A stretch of DNA of 58,965 nucleotides from Oceanospirillaceae bacterium (GCA_024640955.1 JAHEDZ010000005.1:40506-99470); one strand, 5' to 3'; positions 49,129 to 58,699 are shown, numbered from the stretch's first letter. Program-made: numbers and translations. Notes: generated by a model from the letters alone, not told the origin.

Positions 49129-50376
49129 ATGTTTTCCCCTTTCTCCCTCTTCGTGGGTTGGCGGTATACGCGCTCAGCGCGAGGTAATTTGTTTATATCT
49201 TTTATCTCTCTAGTCTCGATGCTTGGCTTGATGCTGGGCGTGGCGGCCTTGATTGTCGTACTCAGTGTGATGAACGGCTTTGACCGGGAACTTAAACAGC
49301 GAATTCTCGGTATGGTGCCACATGCGGTTATCAACGGTTATGACGCTCCGTTGACTAACTGGGAACCTCTACGTCAACAGCTACTCTCATCGCCGGAGGT
49401 GGAGGGGGTAGCGCCCTACACTCAGGCGCAGGGCATGCTCAGTGCCAGTGGGCGGGTACAACCGGTCATGGTTAGCGGCATAGCCCCCGAGCTGGAGGCG
49501 ACTGTATCGATCGCAGCGCAACAGATGACTCAAGGTGACTTAGCCGATTTAGCGTCCGGCGAGTATAAGATTGTCCTAGGTGAGCTGCTGGCGCGTTTTC
49601 TCGGCGTGCAGCCGGGGGATAAGGTCAATCTAGTATTGCCAGAGGCGTCGGTGAGTGTGGCCGGTGTAGTGCCGCGGATGAAACGCTTTACTGTCAGCGG
49701 AATATTCTCTGTGGGTGCTGAGCTGGATGCCAACCTGGCTTACATTCATATGCAGGATGCAGCGCGTCTGAAACGTATGACAGCGGGCAGTGCTGAAGGG
49801 TTGCGGATCAAGTTTGTCGATCTTTTCGAGGCCCCCTGGCGAGTGCGTGAGCTGGCGAGAGAGTTGCCGACGCCTGTTTACACCTCTGACTGGACCCGTA
49901 CTCACGGTAACCTGTTTCAGGCGATTCAGCTTGAGAAGCGGATGATTGGCCTGCTGCTGTTTCTGATTGTCTTTGTAGCCGCGTTTAATATTGTCTCGAC
50001 CTTGGTGATGGTGGTGACCGATAAGCGCGCGGATATCGCTATATTGCGCACATTGGGTGCAACGCCGGGAACTATACTGCGCATCTTTATGATTCAGGGC
50101 TCACTAATTGGAATACTCGGGACTCTGCTCGGGTCGACTCTAGGTGTGACTCTCGCGCTGACCGTATCGGACCTGGTGGCCTGGGTTGAGCGCCAGTTTG
50201 GCATTGAGTTTTTATCGTCCGATGTCTACTTCATCAGTTACCTTCCCTCTGAACTGCAAATGGGTGACCTGCTAACCGTTGTCGGTGTCACTCTGGGGAT
50301 TAGCTTCTTTGCCACTATCTATCCGGCATGGCGCGCCTCGCGCACCCAACCTGCGGAGGCACTGCGTTATGAGTAG
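49129..50376 (+). CDS. lolC: Lipoprotein-releasing ABC permease, LolC/LolE family (LolF-like)
   Basis: Inner-membrane permease that extracts outer-membrane lipoproteins and hands them to LolA. 415 residues with four membrane helices (about 25-50, 270-300, 320-345, 375-400) and a large periplasmic domain. N-terminal FVGWRYTRSARGNLFISFIS is typical. It mixes features: VPRMKRFTV and TQPAEALRYE are LolC-like, while FLSSDVYFISYLPSEL and DANLAYIHMQDAARL are LolE-like. Only this one permease gene lies beside lolD, as in LolF-type systems where a single permease works as a homodimer. Symbol lolC is a convenience; lolF may be right. Confidence 0.9.
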   Translation: MFSPFSLFVGWRYTRSARGNLFISFISLVSMLGLMLGVAALIVVLSVMNGFDRELKQRILGMVPHAVINGYDAPLTNWEPLRQQLLSSPEVEGVAPYTQAQGMLSASGRVQPVMVSGIAPELEATVSIAAQQMTQGDLADLASGEYKIVLGELLARFLGVQPGDKVNLVLPEASVSVAGVVPRMKRFTVSGIFSVGAELDANLAYIHMQDAARLKRMTAGSAEGLRIKFVDLFEAPWRVRELARELPTPVYTSDWTRTHGNLFQAIQLEKRMIGLLLFLIVFVAAFNIVSTLVMVVTDKRADIAILRTLGATPGTILRIFMIQGSLIGILGTLLGSTLGVTLALTVSDLVAWVERQFGIEFLSSDVYFISYLPSELQMGDLLTVVGVTLGISFFATIYPAWRASRTQPAEALRYE

Positions 50377-51049
50377 TGCAGTATTACAAGCTACAGGCCT
50401 GAGTCGTCACTTTGTCGATGCTGAGCGCCGGTTAGAGATATTAAGTGACCTGCAGCTCGATGTATCTGCCGCTGAACGGGTCGCAATTATTGGTAGTTCC
50501 GGCAGCGGCAAAAGCACGCTGCTACATCTGCTTGCTGGACTTGATCAGCCTGATGCTGGCGAGGTACGAGTGGGTGGAGAACTAATCAACGGTCTCTCTG
50601 AAAAGGCGCGTGCCCGCGTACGCAATCAGCACCTCGGTTTTGTCTTCCAGTTCCACCATCTGTTGCCTGAGTTCAGTGCACTGGAAAATGTCGCAGTTCC
50701 GCTGCTACTTGCTAAGCGTTCGGTTCATGAAGCGCGAGCGCGCGCAGAGGAGTTGTTAGCACAGGTCGGTTTGGCGGAGCGTATGACGCATCGCCCTGCC
50801 AAGCTTAGCGGCGGTGAACGTCAACGTGTAGCCATAGCGCGCGCGCTCGCTAACCGGCCAGGTTGTGTATTGATGGATGAACCAACTGGCAACCTTGATC
50901 CGCAAACCGCGCAAGAGGTTGAGGGTTATCTGCAGCAGCTCAACCGTGAACTAGGGATTGCGTTCGTGATGGTCACTCATGACCATCAACTGGCGCAGCG
51001 AATGGATCGCGCACTGATTTTGGATGGCGGCAAGCTCGAGCGGTTCTAG
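50369..51049 (+). CDS. lolD: Lipoprotein-releasing system ATPase LolD
   Basis: ABC ATPase of the Lol exporter. 226 residues from ATG 50369, overlapping the permease stop by 8 bases. Walker [20 protein letters not shown]-loop FVFQFHHLLPEF with the LolD-type sequence, signature LSGGERQRVAIARALA, Walker B CVLMDEPTGNLD and the switch His in MVTHDHQLA are all present. Confidence 0.96.
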   Translation: MSSAVLQATGLSRHFVDAERRLEILSDLQLDVSAAERVAIIGSSGSGKSTLLHLLAGLDQPDAGEVRVGGELINGLSEKARARVRNQHLGFVFQFHHLLPEFSALENVAVPLLLAKRSVHEARARAEELLAQVGLAERMTHRPAKLSGGERQRVAIARALANRPGCVLMDEPTGNLDPQTAQEVEGYLQQLNRELGIAFVMVTHDHQLAQRMDRALILDGGKLERF

Positions 51050-51054
51050 ACTAG

Positions 51055-51084
51055 TTGGCTGTTTGGCTGTTTGGCTGTTTGGCT
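51055..51084. repeat. Octamer tandem repeat (GTTTGGCT)
   Basis: TTGGCT at 51055-51060 is followed by three exact copies of GTTTGGCT (51061-51084). It fills the 33-base gap between the convergent stops of lolD and the DUF2062 gene, and its last bases enter the DUF2062 stop codon. The copies are perfect, pointing to recent slippage. Confidence 0.9.
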
Positions 51085-51598
51085 AGCTTTTCAGTCGGCG
51101 CTTCAGAGCGCGTTTGCGGTTGCTCTGTACATGCCAGATCCAGAGCCTATTGATAATGGTGTAGGCTATGCCAGAGGAGATGATCCCGCACAGCAGAGAG
51201 CCGAACAGCAGGGGCCACCAGATGGCTGCTATCTGGGCCTCAATACCCGCGATACTCCAGTGCACCTCAACGGGTTGCGAGCCAAGGATCCATGACCCTA
51301 TTTTGTAGGTTGAGAAGAAGATCGGCGGCATCGTAATCGGGTTGGTCAGCCATACAAGGCCAACCGAAACTGCTAGATTACCCCCCAGCCAGAGCGCTAG
51401 AAATGCCGCAACGACCATCTGTCCCGGAATCGGCAAAAAAGCACAGAAGAGCCCAATCGCGAATGCACGTGCTGCAGAGCGGCGACTAAGGTGCCAGAGG
51501 TTGGGATTGTGCAAATGCTCGCCTAGCCAGCTAAGGCTTTTATTCTGCCTTAACTTCTCGGGTGCTGGCATGTAACGCTTAAAGATACGGCGAGGCAT
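51083..51598 (-). CDS. DUF2062 membrane protein
   Basis: 171 residues. N-terminal MPRRIFKRYMPAPEKLRQNK is the usual start of the DUF2062 family. RAFAIGLFCAFLPIPGQMVV, LWLGGNLAVSVGLVWLTNPI and TMPPIFFSTYKIG follow, with two or three membrane segments and a basic C-terminus (QSNRKRALKRRLKS). The function is unknown. Its position between lolD and comEC is conserved in Pseudomonas. Confidence 0.88.
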   Translation of the reverse strand: MPRRIFKRYMPAPEKLRQNKSLSWLGEHLHNPNLWHLSRRSAARAFAIGLFCAFLPIPGQMVVAAFLALWLGGNLAVSVGLVWLTNPITMPPIFFSTYKIGSWILGSQPVEVHWSIAGIEAQIAAIWWPLLFGSLLCGIISSGIAYTIINRLWIWHVQSNRKRALKRRLKS

Positions 51599-51730
51599 GA
51601 ATGCTTAATAGACTCGATAATGCACAAAAAGAGTGAGTACAGATTATGCCCAGCCCGCCTTGATAAGCCAAGCTTAAAGGTGCCTGCTAGACTCAAATGA
51701 GTGAGCTGTGCATAAGAGGGTAGATCAAGG

Positions 51731-53986
51731 ATGATCGGATATGTTTCGGGCCTGCTTGGTGTTGCATGGATTAGCGACCTAAGCTGGACTCCAGTTGTTA
51801 TCACTGCTGCGCTGATTGCTTTGGCTGCAGCTATTCTGGGCGCCAGGGTAGTGCCTCAACTGCGATTTTGTCGGGCATCGTTTTTGCCCATTCAGCTTCT
51901 CGGGCTGCTCTTCGGCGTGGTCTACGCCACGCTTTGGGGCAGTTACCAACTCGATCACCGCCTGCCGGCTGAGGTCGGTAAAGTCGATCTTGAACTCAGG
52001 GGAACAATCAGCTCAATTGTCAGAGTTGATGAGGGTAGCCAGCAGTTTTTGCTGCGCTTGTCCGAGCCCAATCCTATCCATCCTCAGCTACGCACGGTTC
52101 GCTTACGACTCTATGAGGACGAACCGCTGTTAAAAGAGTCGGATAGGTTGCATCTAACAGTTCGGCTACAGACACCGCAGAGCTACCTGAATCCGTTTTC
52201 GCCGGACTCTCGACGTAAGGCTCTGCAGCGAAGAATTGACGCTACTGGGTATGTGCGTGACATGCATGCAGCTCCAGAGACTCACTCCAAGCGCGACAGC
52301 GGTCTGCGCCAGCAAATCTACGATCAGTTGACTGCGCGCTTTGAACCTTCGGTAGCGGCCTTCCTCAGTGCCCTAGTTCTTGGCCACTCAATTGATCTGA
52401 GTACTCAGAAGTGGGAGTTGCTCTCAACCACCGGTACCGTGCATCTGGTGGTTGTCAGTGGCTTGCATTTAGGCGTCCTGGCAGTTGCGGGGCTTTTTAT
52501 AGGACGTCTGCTCGTGTTTGCGCTGAGGCTTGGCTACCCGCTCTCGGCGGGTATCACGCCTCGCCTGCCTTGGGTTGTGGCGCTTAGCCTCACCACAGTC
52601 TACCTCTGGTTTGGCGGCGCCGGGTTGGCGCTGCAGCGCGCTTGGGTATTGATCAGTGTATTGCTGATTGGGCAGCTATTCAGACGTACACCGGCCCTGA
52701 GCTTAAGGTTTAAGCTGGCGCTTTTGCTGGTCACTCTGTTAGATCCGCTGGCGGTGCTTGATCTTGGTTTTTGGCTCTCTTTTGGCTTGGTGTGGATCTT
52801 GATGCAGCTTGGACGGCTGCGCCAGCGTCAGTCTCCTGCTCTGCAGGCGATGCGAGTTCAACTGGTGCTGAGTCTGTTATTGCTGCCGGTGCTACTCTTC
52901 GCTCTATCTCAACTTAATCTACTCTCTGTGCTGAGTAATCTTTGGGCCATTCCTTGGGTCAGTGCCGGGGTTTTGCTGCTGCCGTTGATGCTGCCCTTGA
53001 GCTTTGTCACCGACTCGGCACAGTGGATCGTTGAGCAGTGGGTCCAGCTGTTCTGGAGTGGATTATCAGTGAATGCACAGGTCGGGCTAAGTCCCCTTTG
53101 GACGCCGGCACCGCTTGGGTTAACGCTGCTGGCCTTGGTGGGGATGGTTTTGCTGCTTGTGCCCTTAAGGTTGCGGTTGGTTGGCGTTCTACTGCTCTTT
53201 CCCGCGCTCTTGTATGCGCCACAAGAGCGTCAAGGCTTTGCGGTAACGCTGCTGGATGTTGGGCAGGGGCAAGCAGCAATCATCGATTTACCTGGCGAGC
53301 GCTGGATCTATGATACGGGGCCCGCTTTCGGTGATGACTTTGCCGTAGCGCAACTTACTCTGATCCCCGAGCTTAAACGCAGAACTCATAACAAGCCGGC
53401 CCTGTTGATCGTTAGCCACGGCGATCGCGACCATGCAGGTGGTGTAGAGGCTCTCATGCGCTTTCATCAGCCGGAACTGACGCTAAGCGGGCAACCTGAG
53501 CAGGTAGAGGGTAGGGCGTGCCACCTAGGATATGAGCGCGAAGTGGGAGGTATAAGTGCCCGTGTCGGTGGGTTGAGCCAAGTACGCGATGATAATGACG
53601 CCTCTTGTTGGCTCTACCTCACCAATGGTGCATGCTCGCTATTGGTTGCTGGAGACCTGTCTACTTCCGCTGAGATGCGTCTGATGCGTGAGTTGGAGTC
53701 GGATGGGTTAAGGCAGCCGTTAACTTGGTTGCACCTTTCACACCACGGTAGCAAAACGTCAACCAGTGAGGCCTGGCTCGATTTCTGGCAGCCAAAATTT
53801 GCGTTGAATTCGCGCGGGCGTAACAACCACTTCGGACATCCCCATCCAAGTGTTACTGCCCGTTTAGAGGTGCGTGCAATTCCGCTGTTGGATACTGCTG
53901 AAGTCGGCGCTATTTCCCTAGAGGCTGAGGGTGCGGACTGCAACACGACCAGCTTTCTTGGGACAAAGCGTCGATATTGGCACTGA
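51731..53986 (+). CDS. comEC: ComEC/Rec2 family DNA uptake channel
   Basis: Predicted inner-membrane channel for single-stranded DNA during natural transformation. 751 residues. N-terminal helices and a DUF4131 OB-like domain (about 1-180) come first. The competence domain with many helices follows (about 220-480, starting FLSALVLGHSIDLS and VHLVVVSGLHLGVLAVAG). The C-terminal metallo-beta-lactamase domain (about 510-740) has VSHGDRDHAGGVEAL and LHLSHHGSKTS, so the metal site looks intact. Other competence genes are not in the window. Confidence 0.94.
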   Translation: MIGYVSGLLGVAWISDLSWTPVVITAALIALAAAILGARVVPQLRFCRASFLPIQLLGLLFGVVYATLWGSYQLDHRLPAEVGKVDLELRGTISSIVRVDEGSQQFLLRLSEPNPIHPQLRTVRLRLYEDEPLLKESDRLHLTVRLQTPQSYLNPFSPDSRRKALQRRIDATGYVRDMHAAPETHSKRDSGLRQQIYDQLTARFEPSVAAFLSALVLGHSIDLSTQKWELLSTTGTVHLVVVSGLHLGVLAVAGLFIGRLLVFALRLGYPLSAGITPRLPWVVALSLTTVYLWFGGAGLALQRAWVLISVLLIGQLFRRTPALSLRFKLALLLVTLLDPLAVLDLGFWLSFGLVWILMQLGRLRQRQSPALQAMRVQLVLSLLLLPVLLFALSQLNLLSVLSNLWAIPWVSAGVLLLPLMLPLSFVTDSAQWIVEQWVQLFWSGLSVNAQVGLSPLWTPAPLGLTLLALVGMVLLLVPLRLRLVGVLLLFPALLYAPQERQGFAVTLLDVGQGQAAIIDLPGERWIYDTGPAFGDDFAVAQLTLIPELKRRTHNKPALLIVSHGDRDHAGGVEALMRFHQPELTLSGQPEQVEGRACHLGYEREVGGISARVGGLSQVRDDNDASCWLYLTNGACSLLVAGDLSTSAEMRLMRELESDGLRQPLTWLHLSHHGSKTSTSEAWLDFWQPKFALNSRGRNNHFGHPHPSVTARLEVRAIPLLDTAEVGAISLEAEGADCNTTSFLGTKRRYWH

Positions 53987-54072
53987 CTGCAGCCGACAGA
54001 CATTAACAGTCCAAGGGGGCTGTGCTAGAGTCCAGATCACTAGAGAAGAAAGTATGTTTTAGGGGGAGCTCA

Positions 54073-54693
54073 GTGTTTGAGCTAATTAAGGCGGGCGGCT
54101 GGTTGATGCTGCCGATCCTGCTCTGTTCTGTTGTTGCGTTGGCTATCTGTGTTGAACGTCTGATCGCGTTGCGTCGTGAGAGTATCCTGCCGAACGGGCT
54201 GCTGGGTTATGTTTGGGCGCTCTACAAAGAGAATCAACTTACGACGGATCACCTGAATCAAATTCGTAATAAGAGTGCTTTAGGTACCCTAGTGGTTGCT
54301 GGCCTGAATAACGCCAAACATGGGCGCGACCAGATGAAAGAGGCGATTGAGATGGCCGCTTCGGGCGTAGTGCATAAAATGGAGCGCTACCTGAATTCCC
54401 TTGGTACGATCGCGGCGATTACGCCGCTGTTGGGTCTCTTGGGTACTGTTATCGGTATGATCAAGGTGTTTACCGAGATCATGGTGCAAGGTACAGGCAA
54501 CGCTAATGTATTGGCGGGTGGTATATCCGAGGCCCTACTAACGACTGCTGCAGGCCTGGCGGTCGCAATCCCTGCCGTTGTTATGCATCGCTACTTTCAG
54601 CGTCGTATCGCCGAACTTGTCGTGGAGATGGAGCAGGAGTCAGTTAAACTGGTGGACATCATACATGGCCATCGCGAAGTTGATCTGAAGTAG
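54073..54693 (+). CDS. exbB: MotA/TolQ/ExbB family proton channel protein
   Basis: 206 residues from GTG 54073, with GGGGGAG 6 bases before; the frame extends 17 codons upstream without conserved sequence. Three helices (about 10-30, 105-130, 150-172). AAITPLLGLLGTVIGMIKVF and SEALLTTAAGLAVAIPAVVM are the pore helices. With the ExbD beside it, it forms a second TolQR-like motor; no tonB is present, so the partner is open. This pair sits here before lpxK in Pseudomonas too. Confidence 0.92.
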   Translation: MFELIKAGGWLMLPILLCSVVALAICVERLIALRRESILPNGLLGYVWALYKENQLTTDHLNQIRNKSALGTLVVAGLNNAKHGRDQMKEAIEMAASGVVHKMERYLNSLGTIAAITPLLGLLGTVIGMIKVFTEIMVQGTGNANVLAGGISEALLTTAAGLAVAIPAVVMHRYFQRRIAELVVEMEQESVKLVDIIHGHREVDLK

Positions 54694-54702
54694 GGGTTGC
54701 TG

Positions 54703-55116
54703 TTGAAGTTTCAACGCCATCAGGCCGATGAGATCAATGTAAACCTGACACCGCTTATCGATGTGGTGTTTTTATTGTTGATCTTCTTTATGGTCTCTAC
54801 CACCTTTACCCGTGAAACTCAGCTCGAGGTTGATCTACCGCAGGCCGATAACACCGCCGAGGTGAGCGCCGAGCGTCCAGTTGAGGTTTTGATTACCGCC
54901 GAGGGCGAGTATCGCGTGAACGGTCAGGGGCTGGTGAATGCTCAAGCGCGCACCTTGAGAATGGCGCTCTCTAAAGCTGCATCCGATAACTTTGATCTGC
55001 CGCTGACAATCAGTGCAGATGCGCGTACGCCCCATCAGGCTGTGGTTACCGCGATGGATGTTGCTGGGGGACTCGGCTTCAGTAAACTCAGTATCACCAC
55101 CCGCGAAAGTGAGTAA
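54703..55116 (+). CDS. exbD: ExbD/TolR family protein
   Basis: About 137 residues. The likely start is TTG 54703, six bases after AGGGG (54692-54696); an earlier TTG at 54697 touches that site. NLTPLIDVVFLLLIFFMVST carries the essential membrane Asp. A periplasmic domain follows (QLEVDLPQADNTAEV to [16 protein letters not shown]). The stop overlaps lpxK by 8 bases. Confidence 0.92.
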   Translation: MKFQRHQADEINVNLTPLIDVVFLLLIFFMVSTTFTRETQLEVDLPQADNTAEVSAERPVEVLITAEGEYRVNGQGLVNAQARTLRMALSKAASDNFDLPLTISADARTPHQAVVTAMDVAGGLGFSKLSITTRESE

Positions 55117-56122
55117 CGCTCTAGAACGTGCCTGGTATGGCAAAGCTGGCTGGACGCTGCTACTGCGCCCTCTCTCCCTCCTTTTTGGGCTGCTTAGTCG
55201 AAGCCGGCGTTTACGTCTTGCCGCGCTAGCTGAGCCTCTCGATGTTCCTGTTATCGTGGTTGGTAATATTGCTGTGGGTGGCAGTGGTAAAACACCGCTG
55301 CTGATCGAGCTGATTCATATCTGCCAGCAACAGAATCTGCGAGTCGGTGTGGTCAGTCGCGGGTATGGTGGTAAGTCGTCGCTCTATCCGATCCAAGTAA
55401 ACCCCAGTACAGATCCTAAGGTTTGCGGTGATGAGCCGGCAATGATTGCTCGGCACACTGGCGTACCGGTTGTTGTCGATCCAGATCGTGTTGCAGCAGC
55501 GCGTATGCTGATGAGACTCGAGCCGGTAGATCTTATTTTGAGCGATGATGGTCTTCAGCACTACCGCCTCTCGCGTCAACTCGAGATCGCGGTGGTCGAC
55601 GCATCTCGCGGATTAGGTAACGCCCAGTTACTGCCTGAGGGACCTCTGCGTGAATCCGCCGAACGGCTCGCAGAGGTCGACTTTGTTGTGCTGAATGGTG
55701 AGGGTCAGTTCGAATACCCAGATGCGCTGCGTTATAAACTACAGCCGTTGCATCTAAGAAATTTGAAAACCGCTGAGTTGCGCCAGGCCAGCGCTCAAGC
55801 GCTGGGGCGGTCAGAGGTCAATGCTCTGGCGGGTATCGGCAACCCACAGCGCTTTTTCGATACCTTGGACCAGCTTGGTTTCACAGTGAAGCCCACACCG
55901 CTGACTGATCACGCTGAAATTGATCCGCAACTGGTAGCAGAGCTTTCTCGGGAAACCTTGGTGATGACCGAGAAAGATGCGGTAAAATGTACAGAAAGTG
56001 TAAATGAAAACTGCTGGGCGCTCGGCGTTGAAGCCCGTCTGGATGAGCGCTCAAAACAGTTGTTAACCGAGGCGGTGCGCAGAGTTGCTGCACCCCAAGT
56101 TGGAGAGACCCATGGATCCTAA
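55109..56122 (+). CDS. lpxK: Tetraacyldisaccharide 4'-kinase
   Basis: Phosphorylates the 4' position of the lipid A disaccharide at the inner membrane. 337 residues from GTG 55109 ([15 protein letters not shown]), which overlaps exbD. One N-terminal membrane-associated helix, then P-loop [19 protein letters not shown] and [11 protein letters not shown]. The catalytic Asp lies in [27 protein letters not shown] near the C-terminus is also conserved. In-frame codons upstream of 55109 belong to exbD in another frame. Confidence 0.96.
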   Translation: MSNALERAWYGKAGWTLLLRPLSLLFGLLSRSRRLRLAALAEPLDVPVIVVGNIAVGGSGKTPLLIELIHICQQQNLRVGVVSRGYGGKSSLYPIQVNPSTDPKVCGDEPAMIARHTGVPVVVDPDRVAAARMLMRLEPVDLILSDDGLQHYRLSRQLEIAVVDASRGLGNAQLLPEGPLRESAERLAEVDFVVLNGEGQFEYPDALRYKLQPLHLRNLKTAELRQASAQALGRSEVNALAGIGNPQRFFDTLDQLGFTVKPTPLTDHAEIDPQLVAELSRETLVMTEKDAVKCTESVNENCWALGVEARLDERSKQLLTEAVRRVAAPQVGETHGS

Positions 56123-56303
56123 GCTACTCGATATTTTGGTGTGTCCGGTGAGTAAAGCGCCACTGGAGTGGGACAAGGAGCGCGAAGAGTTGATTTGTCG
56201 TGCCAGTGGACTCGCTTATCCTGTCCGCGATGGTATCCCGGTGATGTTAGAGTCTGAAGCGCGCTCACTGACGAGCGAAGAGCGTCTACAGGAAGACTCA
56301 TGA
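56112..56303 (+). CDS. ycaR: Trm112/YcaR family small protein
   Basis: 63 residues from ATG 56112 (E. coli YcaR 60). [20 protein letters not shown] and [18 protein letters not shown] match the family. Only one of the zinc-ligand cysteines of the eukaryotic Trm112 is kept plus the one in [11 protein letters not shown]. Located between lpxK and kdsB as in E. coli. GGAGAG precedes the start; it overlaps lpxK by 11 bases and kdsB by 4. Confidence 0.92.
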   Translation: MDPKLLDILVCPVSKAPLEWDKEREELICRASGLAYPVRDGIPVMLESEARSLTSEERLQEDS

Positions 56304-57064
56304 GTTTTACCGTTGTTATTCCGGCACGCTACGCCTCTAGTCGATTTCCTGGCAAGCCGCTGGCAGATCTCGGGGGTAAGCCGATGGTTGAACATGTCTA
56401 TCTGCGCGCCTGTGAAAGTGAGGCGACGCGGGTCGTCGTTGCGACTGATGATAAACGTATCGCGACGGTCGCCGAGGGTTTTGGTGCTGAGGTGGTGATG
56501 ACTTCCAGTGAGCACCCCAGTGGTACCGACCGGTTGCAGGAGGTTGCCGAAACATTGGGCTTTTACGCTGATGAGATCATCGTCAACGTACAGGGTGATG
56601 AACCACTGATTCCAGCAAAGATAATTAATCAGGTGGCCCACAATCTAGCTGCGCGTCCTGAGGCTGCTATCTCAACGCTGTGCGAGCCGATCGATTCGGT
56701 TGATGCGCTGATGAATCCCAATGTGGTTAAGGTTGTGACCGATCGAGACGGTATGGCACTTTACTTCTCACGTTCGCCAATCGCTTGGCCACGTGATGCG
56801 ATGCTAGCGGGGCAGCCGCTAACCGAGCTTCCCGATAATTTTAAATGGCGACGCCACATAGGCATGTACGCTTACCGTGTGCGTTTTCTTAATGACTACG
56901 TAAGCTGGTCGCCAGCACCGATCGAGACCTGTGAGTCACTTGAGCAGCTCCGCGCGCTTTGGAACGGGGCCAAAATCCATGTCGACGATGCGTTGATTGC
57001 TCCGCCTACAGGGGTGGATACCCCCGAAGATTTAGAGCGCCTGCAGGCGATGATGGAGTCTTGA
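56300..57064 (+). CDS. kdsB: 3-deoxy-manno-octulosonate cytidylyltransferase
   Basis: Activates KDO to CMP-KDO for the lipopolysaccharide inner core. 254 residues. [20 protein letters not shown] is the nucleotide-binding N-terminus. [36 protein letters not shown] and the C-terminal [14 protein letters not shown] are all conserved. Part of the lpxK-ycaR-kdsB-ptp-murB run. Confidence 0.97.
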   Translation: MSFTVVIPARYASSRFPGKPLADLGGKPMVEHVYLRACESEATRVVVATDDKRIATVAEGFGAEVVMTSSEHPSGTDRLQEVAETLGFYADEIIVNVQGDEPLIPAKIINQVAHNLAARPEAAISTLCEPIDSVDALMNPNVVKVVTDRDGMALYFSRSPIAWPRDAMLAGQPLTELPDNFKWRRHIGMYAYRVRFLNDYVSWSPAPIETCESLEQLRALWNGAKIHVDDALIAPPTGVDTPEDLERLQAMMES

Positions 57065-57067
57065 GCG

Positions 57068-57553
57068 GTGACGCGTAAAATCTCGAAGTCGGTACTCTTT
57101 GTCTGTCTGGGTAATATCTGTCGCTCGCCCACTGCTGAAGCGGTGTTTCGCCAACGTGTTAGCGACTACCCACAGCTGGATTTGAATATCGACTCCGCCG
57201 GTACAGGCGCTTGGCATCTGGGGGAGAATCCGGATGAGCGCTCGCAACAGGTGGGTGCCCAACGTGGCTATCCAATGTCCGATCTATGTGCTCGCCAGGT
57301 CTGTCCTGAAGATTTTGAGCAGTTTGATTACATCCTGGCGATGGACCGGACCAACCTAGACAACTTGCGCCAAATGGCGCCGTCTGATTATCCCGGTCAT
57401 TTGGGTCTGTTTCTCGATTACGCCGATACTGGTGTTTCTGAAGTTCCCGATCCCTACTACACGGGTGGTGATAAAGGCTTCCATCAGGTGGTTGATCTGA
57501 TTGAGGCTGCAACGGATGGTCTGCTGGAACACCTGTTAAAGGCCGGTCGATGA
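57068..57553 (+). CDS. Low molecular weight protein-tyrosine phosphatase
   Basis: 161 residues from GTG 57068. The CX5R loop is in FVCLGNICRSPTAEAVF. DSAGTGAWHLGENPDERS and the acid loop VPDPYYTGGDKGF are standard. It could act on envelope polysaccharide kinases, but no such kinase is in the window. It overlaps murB by 4 bases and lies in the same slot in Pseudomonas. Confidence 0.94.
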   Translation: MTRKISKSVLFVCLGNICRSPTAEAVFRQRVSDYPQLDLNIDSAGTGAWHLGENPDERSQQVGAQRGYPMSDLCARQVCPEDFEQFDYILAMDRTNLDNLRQMAPSDYPGHLGLFLDYADTGVSEVPDPYYTGGDKGFHQVVDLIEAATDGLLEHLLKAGR

Positions 57554-58563
57554 GTCTAGAGCTAAAGCCTCAGTTCGATCTAACAGCCTTTAACGCTCTT
57601 GGGCTTCGAAGCGTTGCAGAATTCTATATTGCGATTACTGAGTCCGACCAGATTCCGCAGCTGATCCGTTGTGCCGCAGAGCAGAACCTACCTGTGCTCT
57701 GGCTGGGCGGCGGTAGTAACCTGGTTCTGGGTAAATCGGTACCAGGTATCGTGGCGCAACTTAAACTCCCGGGTGTCGAGCTTTTAGAAACCACTACCGA
57801 CAGCGCGCTGCTGCGCGTGGGAGCCGGCGAGGTCTGGCATTACTTTGTGCGCTGGACTTTAGAGCAGGGTTACCACGGTCTAGAGAATCTGGCGCTGATT
57901 CCTGGATCTGTTGGCGCATCGCCGGTCCAAAATATCGGTGCTTACGGTGTTGAGGTCTGCGAGCTCATCGAGTGCGTCGACGCCTATGATAGTCTGTCCC
58001 AACAGTGGCTGAGCTTCGCTGCAGAGGATTGCCAGTTCGGCTATCGAGACTCTCTGTTTAAACGTAATCCGGGGCGCTTTGTAATTACCCGCGTCACTTT
58101 TCGCCTCAATCGTGAGTACCACCCCAAACTCAGTTATGCACCGCTGGCGCAGCGCTTTGACCATCAGACAGAGATAGATGCGTTGGAGGTGTTTGAGGCG
58201 GTCTGCCAGATTCGTACTTCGAAGCTGCCAGACCCTTCTACGCTCGGGAATGCCGGTAGTTTCTTCAAGAACCCGGTTGTAAACCAAGCTCAGTTTGAAG
58301 CGCTTCACTCCCAGTACCCCGACATACCCAACTACCCGGCGGATTCGGGTCGCAAACTGGCGGCTGGTTGGCTGATCGAACAAGTAGGGTTGAGGGGGTA
58401 CACCGATGGACGGGTTGGCGTGCACAGGCTGCAGGCGTTGGTGCTCGTCAATTACGGCGGTGCCAGTCGTTGCGATCTTGAGGCTTTGGCGGAGCGCGTG
58501 AAGGCCCAGGTGCTGCAAAAATTTGGGGTGCAGCTAGAGCAGGAGCCGATCGCTTATCCATGA
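57550..58563 (+). CDS. murB: UDP-N-acetylenolpyruvoylglucosamine reductase
   Basis: FAD enzyme that makes UDP-MurNAc, the second step of peptidoglycan precursor synthesis. 337 residues (E. coli 342), type I. FAD site VLWLGGGSNLVLG, PGSVGASPVQNIGAYGVEV, YRDSLFKRNPG, and the catalytic Ser in TLGNAGSFFKNPVV are all seen. SGRKLAAGWLIEQVGLRG follows. Last gene of the rightward block, ended by a strong bidirectional terminator. Confidence 0.97.
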   Translation: MSLELKPQFDLTAFNALGLRSVAEFYIAITESDQIPQLIRCAAEQNLPVLWLGGGSNLVLGKSVPGIVAQLKLPGVELLETTTDSALLRVGAGEVWHYFVRWTLEQGYHGLENLALIPGSVGASPVQNIGAYGVEVCELIECVDAYDSLSQQWLSFAAEDCQFGYRDSLFKRNPGRFVITRVTFRLNREYHPKLSYAPLAQRFDHQTEIDALEVFEAVCQIRTSKLPDPSTLGNAGSFFKNPVVNQAQFEALHSQYPDIPNYPADSGRKLAAGWLIEQVGLRGYTDGRVGVHRLQALVLVNYGGASRCDLEALAERVKAQVLQKFGVQLEQEPIAYP

Positions 58564-58626
58564 GGGGCCGTACTGCCGCCACAATACCACCTACTCATGC
58601 TGCCTCGCTTCTAGACAATTGAAGCT

Positions 58627-58662
58627 AAAAAGCCCCGCTACTAATCGGTAGCGGGGCTTTTT
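58627..58662. terminator. Bidirectional terminator between murB and rne
   Basis: AAAAAGCCCCGCTAC - TAATCG - GTAGCGGGGCTTTTT is a 15-bp perfect stem with T-runs on both strands, placed between two convergent genes. Confidence 0.95.
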
Positions 58663-58699
58663 GGTATGACGAAAAGGGCCCCTAGTCAGAGCGCTTCTC

